Below are positions 1-5,967 of a DNA stretch of 48,205 bases, one piece after another (within the stretch, counting starts at the first letter, position 1; the number at the start of each line of letters is the position of its first letter). The stretch lies in contig JAKQCX010000013.1 in the NCBI GenBank assembly GCA_029558905.1, forward strand, positions 1-48,205, given 5' to 3'. The notes beneath the pieces are model-generated. The model worked only from the letters and a program-made list of their open reading frames with translations, made no database searches and was not told the DNA's origin. The DNA is from Pseudomonadota bacterium (lineage in GTDB: Bacteria > Pseudomonadota > Gammaproteobacteria > Burkholderiales > Thiobacillaceae). Position numbers and translations under genes: made by a program.

Positions 1-2
1 AG

Positions 3-1250
3 GCGGAACAGGCGGTTTCCGGCGGCACCGATCTACCCCAGGATCTGCTGGCGGCCCACAGCAAGGAAATCGCCCTCAAGAAACAGCTCTTCCAGGACCA
101 GGTCGGCAAGCTGAAATCGACGGAGCTCAAGACCTTCGCCAAGGAGACCAAGGTTCAATATTGGCAGTGGGCCAACAAAGACGAGCTGACCACGCTCTTC
201 ACCGAGACCGATCCCGCGAAAATCAAGGCGGTTCAGGCCAGCATCGACACCAAGCACGCAGCCTGGGCCGAAAAACATGGCGGCAAGAAGAAAACCGCTT
301 CTGCCAAGCCCGCCACGACGAAGAAAGAGCCGCCGAAACCGGCTCCACAACCGAGTCCGGTCAAGCCGCCCGAGCCCAAGATCGTCAAGAAAGGCGCGGA
401 GTTCGCCACCGACGATAACGCATGGCAGCAGAAGGGTTTGCCTTCGAAGTTCAAGAAATCCGGCAAGGCCGCTGTCGGCGGCGCACACGAAAAGGAGTTC
501 TGGACCGACGAAAACGGCGACAAATGGCTGTTCAAGCCCATTGGCCGCAAGGATGATGAGTTCATCGCCTTCGGAGAGGAAGCCGCCTACAAGATTGGCC
601 GCCTGATCGACCCCCATTCCATCGAGGTGCGCACCATCCAATTGAACGGCCGCACCGGCTCCATCCAGAAATGGCGTACCGATCTGCGGGACGACTTCGA
701 TTTTCGCAACATCCTGCCACAGGATCTGACCACCATCGAACTGGAGCAGATCCAGCGCGAGCATGTGGTCGACTGGCTGATCGCCAACCACGACGGACAT
801 TCCAAGCAGTTCATCCGTTCCCGGGACGGTCGCGTCTACGGCATCGACAAAGGCCAGGCATTCAAGTTTCTGGGGCAGGACAAGCTCTCGCTTGACTATC
901 ACCCCAACGGTGTCTGCGGCGAGGAAGAGCCGTTTTACAACAAGGTCTTCCGGGCGGCCAAGGAAGGGAAGGTACGGGTCGATCCGAACGCGACCCTTCG
1001 CTACATCCAGGAAGTCGAAAAGATCGCCGACGAGGATTATCTCGATCTGCTGCGCCCCTACGCCGAGGGCCGGTTCGCCAAGGACCCGGCCGGGCTGAGG
1101 CATTTCTACGATCTGGCCCTGGAACGAAAGCACAATCTTCGACGGGACTTCGAGGCTTATTACGCCGATGTGCTGGGGGATCGGGGGTTCCGTTTCGACA
1201 AGCTGACGGCCGCCACCGGCAAGAAAAAGCTGCTCTCCTCCGCCGAATAG
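3..1250 (+). CDS. 5'-truncated phage-like protein with a PI3/4-kinase/HipA-like C-terminal domain
   Basis: The frame is open from the window edge, about 415 codons with no start visible. Residues 1-100 are a charged helical region. Residues about 100-145 are a Lys/Pro/Ala-rich linker. The rest is a globular domain with WLFKPIGR and later HVVDWLIANHDGH followed by GIDKGQAFKF. A lysine in a W/KP context, an NHDxH loop and a downstream D-x-G are the layout of PI3/4-kinase- and HipA-fold kinases, which are known in some phage head-associated proteins. Family assignment is by motif only. The last codons (SAE and stop) lie in DNA that belongs to the neighbouring SprT-like fragment, so the true C-terminus is lost. 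Confidence 0.4.
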   Translation, partial: AEQAVSGGTDLPQDLLAAHSKEIALKKQLFQDQVGKLKSTELKTFAKETKVQYWQWANKDELTTLFTETDPAKIKAVQASIDTKHAAWAEKHGGKKKTASAKPATTKKEPPKPAPQPSPVKPPEPKIVKKGAEFATDDNAWQQKGLPSKFKKSGKAAVGGAHEKEFWTDENGDKWLFKPIGRKDDEFIAFGEEAAYKIGRLIDPHSIEVRTIQLNGRTGSIQKWRTDLRDDFDFRNILPQDLTTIELEQIQREHVVDWLIANHDGHSKQFIRSRDGRVYGIDKGQAFKFLGQDKLSLDYHPNGVCGEEEPFYNKVFRAAKEGKVRVDPNATLRYIQEVEKIADEDYLDLLRPYAEGRFAKDPAGLRHFYDLALERKHNLRRDFEAYYADVLGDRGFRFDKLTAATGKKKLLSSAE

Positions 1251-1364
1251 CTCCCGGTTGTAGTGATCGAACGCGGCTTGCAGTTCGGCATAGGCTTGAG
1301 CGGTCGGGCTGGTGATGACGATGGTTTCGGCGGCCAAGGCGATTCCCCTCAAATTGGATTGCAC
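1240..1364 (-). pseudogene. 5' fragment of a SprT-like metalloprotease-family gene
   Basis: On the minus strand the frame reads TAQAYAELQAAFDHYNRELFGG. This matches the N-terminal helix of SprT-like proteins of conjugative elements, which usually continue with a LP...T(F/L)QR segment before the zinc-binding HExxH. Here similarity stops after the two glycines at about 1,240, where the phage-like frame begins. The catalytic region is absent. A GTG at 1,364 is the likely start; upstream TTG codons are possible. Confident as a fragment, less so about the start. Confidence 0.5.
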
Positions 1365-1390
1365 AATCCAAATACTACCCGCTTCGGGGC

Positions 1391-1493
1391 TGTCCGTCAA
1401 ACGGTCGTTTAGCGGACATTCCGCATTTGTCCGTTTTCCTAGCTATTGCAATGAGAAAGCGGACAGAGTAGAATAACGGACAGAAAGCGGACA
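1391..1493. promoter_or_regulatory. Divergent intergenic region with six CGGACA hexamers
   Basis: Six exact copies of CGGACA lie between the SprT-like fragment and the gene at 1,507. In forward orientation they are at 1413-1418, 1460-1465, 1477-1482 and 1488-1493. In reverse they are at 1391-1396 and 1428-1433. The three promoter-proximal copies share an A-rich left flank. Clustered half-sites in a divergent promoter suggest binding of a multimeric regulator. The regulator is unknown. Confidence 0.4.
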
Positions 1494-1506
1494 CATCGGA
1501 GGCGTT

Positions 1507-1824
1507 ATGTCGGAATCGAAGTGGATCGAGCATTACCGGGCCGGAGCGTGGACGGTCGGCGAAGTGATCGAGGCGGGCGCGGCGTGGATCGTGGCGATGG
1601 ACCCGGACCATTACCGGCTGCGCTTCTTTCCGCACCGGGACGCGGCGAGGTTCACCGTTGGCATTGATGCCGAGTGGAGCGACGAGAAGCCCGGCGGACT
1701 GGCGAACTACACGCCGAGCTATGAGGGCGGCAACGACGCTTGCCAGCCCGGCGAGGTGGCGATTTCCGATTTGCTCGCCCGATCCCCATCGTGGAAGTCG
1801 CTGCGGAGGCCGACGCCATGGTGA
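1507..1824 (+). CDS. Hybrid ORF: unknown small protein fused to the qacEdelta1 C-terminus
   Basis: The ATG at 1,507 is preceded by a good ribosome site (GGAGG at 1,498-1,502). The first about 88 residues (starting MSESKWIEHYRAG) form a small acidic soluble protein that I do not recognise. The final 17 residues, LLARSPSWKSLRRPTPW, are the C-terminus of qacEdelta1, read in its native frame up to the stop that overlaps the sul1 start. The junction is at about 1,771. The product is therefore a chimera and probably not functional as a quaternary-ammonium exporter, since all membrane helices of QacE are missing. Confidence 0.6.
   Translation: MSESKWIEHYRAGAWTVGEVIEAGAAWIVAMDPDHYRLRFFPHRDAARFTVGIDAEWSDEKPGGLANYTPSYEGGNDACQPGEVAISDLLARSPSWKSLRRPTPW
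1771..1824 (+). pseudogene. qacEdelta1: qacEdelta1 remnant (3' end only)
   Basis: From about 1,771 the DNA and reading frame match the last part of qacEdelta1 as it occurs next to sul1 in class 1 integron 3'-conserved segments. Only about 54 bp remain. Such truncated copies are known in duplicated 3'-conserved segments created next to ISCR1 or by recombination. No ISCR1 sequence is visible here, so the cause cannot be decided. Confidence 0.75.
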
Positions 1825-2657
1825 CGGTGTTCGGCATTCTGAATCTCACCGAGGACTCCTTCTTCGATGAGAGCCGGCGGCTAGACCCCGCCGGCGCTGT
1901 CACCGCGGCGATCGAAATGCTGCGAGTCGGATCAGACGTCGTGGATGTCGGACCGGCCGCCAGCCATCCGGACGCGAGGCCTGTATCGCCGGCCGATGAG
2001 ATCAGACGTATTGCGCCGCTCTTAGACGCCCTGTCCGATCAGATGCACCGTGTTTCAATCGACAGCTTCCAACCGGAAACCCAGCGCTATGCGCTCAAGC
2101 GCGGCGTGGGCTACCTGAACGATATCCAAGGATTTCCTGACCCTGCGCTCTATCCCGATATTGCTGAGGCGGACTGCAGGCTGGTGGTTATGCACTCAGC
2201 GCAGCGGGATGGCATCGCCACCCGCACCGGTCACCTTCGACCCGAAGACGCGCTCGACGAGATTGTGCGGTTCTTCGAGGCGCGGGTTTCCGCCTTGCGA
2301 CGGAGCGGGGTCGCTGCCGACCGGCTCATCCTCGATCCGGGGATGGGATTTTTCTTGAGCCCCGCACCGGAAACATCGCTGCACGTGCTGTCGAACCTTC
2401 AAAAGCTGAAGTCGGCGTTGGGGCTTCCGCTATTGGTCTCGGTGTCGCGGAAATCCTTCTTGGGCGCCACCGTTGGCCTTCCTGTAAAGGATCTGGGTCC
2501 AGCGAGCCTTGCGGCGGAACTTCACGCGATCGGCAATGGCGCTGACTACGTCCGCACCCACGCGCCTGGAGATCTGCGAAGCGCAATCACCTTCTCGGAA
2601 ACCCTCGCGAAATTTCGCAGTCGCGACGCCAGAGACCGAGGGTTAGATCATGCCTAG
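1818..2657 (+). CDS. sul1: Sulfonamide-insensitive dihydropteroate synthase
   Basis: The 279-residue product starts MVTVFGILNLTEDSFFDESR and matches Sul1 in length and sequence as I know it. It condenses 6-hydroxymethyl-dihydropterin pyrophosphate with p-aminobenzoate in folate synthesis and discriminates against sulfonamides, so it bypasses the inhibited chromosomal FolP. The pterin-binding motifs are intact (LNLTEDSF near the N-terminus, DILDPGMGF-type loop as LILDPGMGF, and a late SRKSF segment). The ATG overlaps the end of qacEdelta1, as in all class 1 integrons. With most of qacEdelta1 and the integron platform missing here, transcription must come from the new upstream DNA. Confidence 0.97.
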   Translation: MVTVFGILNLTEDSFFDESRRLDPAGAVTAAIEMLRVGSDVVDVGPAASHPDARPVSPADEIRRIAPLLDALSDQMHRVSIDSFQPETQRYALKRGVGYLNDIQGFPDPALYPDIAEADCRLVVMHSAQRDGIATRTGHLRPEDALDEIVRFFEARVSALRRSGVAADRLILDPGMGFFLSPAPETSLHVLSNLQKLKSALGLPLLVSVSRKSFLGATVGLPVKDLGPASLAAELHAIGNGADYVRTHAPGDLRSAITFSETLAKFRSRDARDRGLDHA

Positions 2658-2784
2658 CATTCACCTTCCGGCCGCCCGCTAGCGGACCCTGGTCAGGTTC
2701 CGCGAAGGTGGGCGCAGACATGCTGGGCTCGTCAGGATCAAACTGCACTATGAGGCGGCGGTTCATACCGCGCCAGGGGAGCGA

Positions 2785-3285
2785 ATGGACAGCGAGGAGC
2801 CTCCGAACGTTCGGGTCGCCTGCTCGGGTGATATCGACGAGGTTGTGCGGCTGATGCACGACGCTGCGGCGTGGATGTCCGCCAAGGGAACGCCCGCCTG
2901 GGACGTCGCGCGGATCGACCGGACATTCGCGGAGACCTTCGTCCTGAGATCCGAGCTCCTAGTCGCGAGTTGCAGCGACGGCATCGTCGGCTGTTGCACC
3001 TTGTCGGCCGAGGATCCCGAGTTCTGGCCCGACGCCCTCAAGGGGGAGGCCGCATATCTGCACAAGCTCGCGGTGCGACGGACACATGCGGGCCGGGGTG
3101 TCAGCTCCGCGCTGATCGAGGCTTGCCGCCATGCCGCGCGAACGCAGGGGTGCGCCAAGCTGCGGCTCGACTGCCACCCGAACCTGCGTGGCCTATACGA
3201 GCGGCTCGGATTCACCCACGTCGACACTTTCAATCCCGGCTGGGATCCAACCTTCATCGCAGAACGCCTAGAACTCGAAATCTAA
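2785..3285 (+). CDS. orf5: GNAT-family acetyltransferase, orf5 of the class 1 integron 3'-conserved segment
   Basis: The 166-residue product starts MDSEEPPNVRVACSGD and is the standard orf5 that follows sul1 in class 1 integrons. The acetyl-CoA-binding motif A is visible as HKLAVRRTHAGRGVSSALIE, and the C-terminal YERLGF is typical of GNAT enzymes. The substrate is unknown, and no resistance role has been established for it. It is 127 bp downstream of sul1 on the same strand. Confidence 0.9.
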   Translation: MDSEEPPNVRVACSGDIDEVVRLMHDAAAWMSAKGTPAWDVARIDRTFAETFVLRSELLVASCSDGIVGCCTLSAEDPEFWPDALKGEAAYLHKLAVRRTHAGRGVSSALIEACRHAARTQGCAKLRLDCHPNLRGLYERLGFTHVDTFNPGWDPTFIAERLELEI

Positions 3286-3607
3286 CGTCCGTTCGGGCAT
3301 CGAGGTCCATGTCGGGGTGGGACGGGCCCGTGGCTTCAAGATCACTTGCAGTCCGACCGCGATGTCTTGGTTGCGCGAGAGGTTGTCGATATCCTCCACT
3401 TCCATCATCAACCCTGGATAATGCCGCCGCCGTCATCGCCGCCGACGCCCGTGCCGGGCTTTTCGGGCCTGTCAGGCTTGCTCGGCCTTCAGCCTGCCTG
3501 GGCGAGATCTCCGGCGGACGGATTAACGGCGGAGCTTCGCCGCCTTTCGTGCGTGTGAAGGCCGAAGATAGTTCTCTCAAAAACATCCGTTTATGAGAGA
3601 TACCAAA
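3286..3607 (+). other. Tail of the integron 3'-conserved segment (orf6 region)
   Basis: This 322-bp stretch follows orf5 and ends exactly where the 123-bp IRt repeat begins. It is GC-rich and has no convincing coding signal. By position it is the partial orf6 region of In4-type integrons. I see no complete gene in it. Confidence 0.5.
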
Positions 3608-3730
3608 TGTCATTTTCAGAAGACGACTGCACCAGTTGATTGGGCGTAATGGCTGTTGTGCAGCCAGCTCCTGACAGTTCAATATCAGAAGTGATCTGCA
3701 CCAATCTCGACTATGCTCAATACTCGTGTG
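3608..3730 (+). repeat. 123-bp copy of the Tn402/In4 IRt end, left of IS6100
   Basis: It begins TGTCATTTTCAGAAGACGAC, the Tn402-type terminal inverted repeat, and ends at 3,730 directly against IS6100. The same 123 bp recur in inverted orientation at 4640-4762 with no difference that I can see. In4-type integrons have this arrangement of two opposed IRt segments around IS6100. Confidence 0.9.
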
Positions 3731-4610
3731 GGCTCTGTTGCAAAAATCGTGAAGCTTGAGCATGCTTGGCGGAGATTGGACGGACGGAACGATGACGGAT
3801 TTCAAGTGGCGCCATTTCCAGGGTGATGTGATCCTGTGGGCGGTGCGCTGGTATTGTCGCTATCCGATCAGCTATCGCGACCTTGAGGAAATGCTGGCGG
3901 AACGCGGCATTTCGGTCGACCATACGACGATCTATCGCTGGGTCCAGTGCTACGCCCCGGAGATGGAGAAGCGGCTGCGCTGGTTCTGGCGGCGTGGCTT
4001 TGATCCGAGCTGGCGCCTGGATGAAACCTACGTCAAGGTGCGGGGCAAGTGGACCTACCTGTACCGGGCAGTCGACAAGCGGGGCGACACGATCGATTTC
4101 TACCTGTCGCCGACCCGCAGCGCCAAGGCAGCGAAGCGGTTCCTGGGCAAGGCCCTGCGAGGCCTGAAGCACTGGGAAAAGCCTGCCACGCTCAATACCG
4201 ACAAAGCGCCGAGCTATGGTGCAGCGATCACCGAATTGAAGCGCGAAGGAAAGCTGGACCGGGAGACGGCCCACCGGCAGGTGAAGTATCTCAATAACGT
4301 GATCGAGGCCGATCACGGAAAGCTCAAGATACTGATCAAGCCGGTGCGCGGTTTCAAATCGATCCCCACGGCCTATGCCACGATCAAGGGATTCGAAGTC
4401 ATGCGAGCCCTGCGCAAAGGACAGGCTCGCCCCTGGTGCCTGCAGCCCGGCATCAGGGGCGAGGTGCGCCTTGTGGAGAGAGCTTTTGGCATTGGGCCCT
4501 CGGCGCTGACGGAGGCCATGGGCATGCTCAACCACCATTTCGCAGCAGCCGCCTGATCGGCGCAGAGCGACAGCCTACCTCTGACTGCCGCCAATCTTTG
4601 CAACAGAGCC
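3731..4610 (+). mobile_element. IS6100 (IS6/IS26 family), complete
   Basis: The 880-bp element is bounded by perfect 14-bp inverted repeats GGCTCTGTTGCAAA (3731-3744) and TTTGCAACAGAGCC (4597-4610). Length, ends and transposase all match IS6100. It has no 8-bp target duplication here. The left side touches the IRt repeat directly, and the right side is separated from the other IRt copy by 29 bp (4611-4639), giving the 123-bp/152-bp asymmetry known from In4. Confidence 0.97.
3792..4556 (+). CDS. tnpA6100: IS6100 transposase
   Basis: The 254-residue DDE transposase of the IS6 family starts MTDFKWRHFQGD. An N-terminal helix-turn-helix (residues about 20-60) precedes the catalytic residues, visible in the contexts RLDETYVKV, LNTDKAPSY and NNVIEADHG. 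It catalyses replicative transposition and cointegrate formation, and in class 1 integrons it often drives adjacent deletions. The reading frame is intact. Confidence 0.96.
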   Translation: MTDFKWRHFQGDVILWAVRWYCRYPISYRDLEEMLAERGISVDHTTIYRWVQCYAPEMEKRLRWFWRRGFDPSWRLDETYVKVRGKWTYLYRAVDKRGDTIDFYLSPTRSAKAAKRFLGKALRGLKHWEKPATLNTDKAPSYGAAITELKREGKLDRETAHRQVKYLNNVIEADHGKLKILIKPVRGFKSIPTAYATIKGFEVMRALRKGQARPWCLQPGIRGEVRLVERAFGIGPSALTEAMGMLNHHFAAAA

Positions 4611-4639
4611 TCCGTCGCCATGCTCACCTCGCTTTGGTG

Positions 4640-4762
4640 CACACGAGTATTGAGCATAGTCGAGATTGGTGCAGATCACTTCTGATATTGAACTGTCAGG
4701 AGCTGGCTGCACAACAGCCATTACGCCCAATCAACTGGTGCAGTCGTCTTCTGAAAATGACA
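4640..4762 (-). repeat. 123-bp IRt copy, inverted, forming the outer end of the integron
   Basis: Exact inverted counterpart of 3608-3730. Together with the 29 bp at 4611-4639 it gives the 152-bp fragment described for In4. Its outer end (...TGACA at 4,762) should be the transposon-target junction. The next five bases, AAACC, are the candidate target duplication; the partner would be at the IRi end, outside this window or lost. Confidence 0.88.
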
Positions 4763-4843
4763 AAACCGGCCCTTGCGGCAACTGTCCAACAAACCACCGT
4801 TTAAATGACACTTGCGCACCTAGCGATTCATTGATAGAGTTGG

Positions 4844-4863
4844 ATTGATTAAATTCAATCAAT
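4844..4863. promoter_or_regulatory. Inverted-repeat operator candidate in the promoter of the HTH gene
   Basis: ATTGATT (4844-4850) and AATCAAT (4857-4863) form a perfect 7-bp inverted repeat with a 6-bp spacer. It lies in an AT-rich leader that also contains several ATTCAA repeats, about 30 bp before the start of a helix-turn-helix protein. Autoregulation is a reasonable inference. Confidence 0.4.
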
Positions 4864-4891
4864 TCAACTAATTCAATGAATGGAGAAGAGC

Positions 4892-5242
4892 ATGGGAAAA
4901 CCCAAGAGTACCGATCTGGTCGTGCAGCCCCCGCTGGCAATTCCTCTGAACATTGATCCTGAAAAGGACAGCTACATCATCAAGGGAGGGGCAGGTGTAG
5001 CGGTAGCCCACGTCAAGAAGCCTTCCGGCGAAGTTTTTTCCGTTCACGTCCGCGCGAATGGTGCCTTTCGCCAAATGACCCACTTCGATCCATCGCAGTT
5101 GACCGTCGATGAGCGCCGCCGCTTGGAGTTGGACTTGTACGAGAAGGGCCACACACAAAGCGACATCGCCGACCTCGTAGGCGTGAAGCAACCAACCGTG
5201 GCTCACGACTTGAAATTGATGCGCAAAGCCAACGGCTCTTGA
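4892..5242 (+). CDS. Small helix-turn-helix regulator of the mobilization region
   Basis: The product has 116 residues from the ATG at 4,892, chosen over the ATG at 4,880 because GGAGAAG lies at the right distance. Residues about 75-110 (RRRLELDLYEKGHTQSDIAD followed by LVGVKQPTVAHDLK) are a clear helix-turn-helix of the ParB/KorB or resolvase-like recruiter type. The N-terminal half is a small beta-rich domain of unknown role. It is the first backbone gene after the integron end and converges on the traI operon. It is probably a regulator of plasmid-type functions. Confidence 0.6.
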   Translation: MGKPKSTDLVVQPPLAIPLNIDPEKDSYIIKGGAGVAVAHVKKPSGEVFSVHVRANGAFRQMTHFDPSQLTVDERRRLELDLYEKGHTQSDIADLVGVKQPTVAHDLKLMRKANGS

Positions 5243-5270
5243 GGTTTACCAAGCACACCGGGCGTAATGT

Positions 5271-5290
5271 GTAGGTATATATATACCTAC
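5271..5290. terminator. Perfect 20-bp palindrome between convergent genes
   Basis: GTAGGTATATATATACCTAC is a perfect palindrome between the stop of the HTH gene (+) and the stop of the small minus-strand gene. Its position suggests a bidirectional terminator. It lacks a long T run on either side, so a protein-binding or cruciform site is also possible. Confidence 0.45.
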
Positions 5291-5300
5291 TTACAAACCA

Positions 5301-5516
5301 TCACCCGGCGATCTCATTCAAGCATCGCGTCTCGGCACGCTGCCGCACACCTTGCAAGAAGGCGTGCAGCGCGCGGCGCTGCTCGGCCTCTTCGAGCTTG
5401 CGGTACTGGGCTTGCAGGGCCGCGATCTGCTCGGCGATCTCGCGCATCTTGGGCGTCATCTCGACGCGCATCATGCGGTGGTCAGGCTTGCAGGCGGTGT
5501 AGTCAGTTTTGGGCAT
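5301..5516 (-). CDS. Small coiled-coil protein downstream of traI
   Basis: The 71-residue product starts at the ATG at 5,516, which has a GGAG 7 bp upstream and overlaps the previous gene by 14 bp. The N-terminus has Cys and His (YTACKPDHRMM). The rest is a single amphipathic helix rich in Glu, Gln and Arg (MREIAEQIAALQAQYRKLEE), probably a coiled coil. It is the third gene of the relaxase transcript. I do not recognise the family. Confidence 0.55.
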   Translation of the reverse strand: MPKTDYTACKPDHRMMRVEMTPKMREIAEQIAALQAQYRKLEEAEQRRALHAFLQGVRQRAETRCLNEIAG

Positions 5517-5967
5517 GGGCATCTCCGTCGATGAGTTGAATGTTGGTGGCGGCCATCACGATGGCCCGCACCTCGATGGCGTACACGATCAGCTCCGCGC
5601 CATCGTCGGATTCGAGTCGCAGCATGTCCGTGCCGCTGGCGATGAACTCGGCGCGCAGCGCGCGGCCGATGTCGCGCAAAGCTGCTTGGTCGATCTCCCC
5701 GGTCAGACTGGTCAACTGACCCATGCCCGACCGGGCGGCCGGGATGTGCAGCACCTCAAGCCCTGAACCGGGCAGCAGGTCGCGGATACAGACCGGCCCA
5801 CGGCGAGCGCGAAGCGCAACCGCCTGCAAGGCCTCGAACGTGGCTGCGATGCGTGGCGTACTTGAAGCCGGGCCAGCACGGGCCACCACCCAGCGGGCAG
5901 CGGCTGCAAGCTCTTCGGCTGAAAAGCCAAGTGGCAGTGCAGGTGTGAGCGTTTCAGCGTGCGGCAT
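5503..5967 (-). CDS. Conserved-looking protein of unknown function in the traI operon
   Basis: The 154-residue product starts at the ATG at 5,967, which overlaps the traI stop codon (TGATG), implying translational coupling. It is an Ala/Leu-rich mixed alpha/beta protein with no signal peptide or membrane segment, and no catalytic motif is apparent. In IncP plasmids this place is taken by traH/traG; this protein does not look like either. Operon position suggests an accessory role in mobilization. Confidence 0.55.
   Translation of the reverse strand: MPHAETLTPALPLGFSAEELAAAARWVVARAGPASSTPRIAATFEALQAVALRARRGPVCIRDLLPGSGLEVLHIPAARSGMGQLTSLTGEIDQAALRDIGRALRAEFIASGTDMLRLESDDGAELIVYAIEVRAIVMAATNIQLIDGDAHAQN

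Noticed and set aside
33..1400. 455-codon minus-strand open frame across the phage-like gene
   Set aside because: Only its first about 40 codons (SprT-like) look like protein. The rest mirrors the plus-strand gene and is composition-driven.
3346..3558. orf6 as a real gene
   Set aside because: The frame is Pro/Ser-rich without a ribosome site or family. It is listed only as the tail of the 3'-conserved segment.
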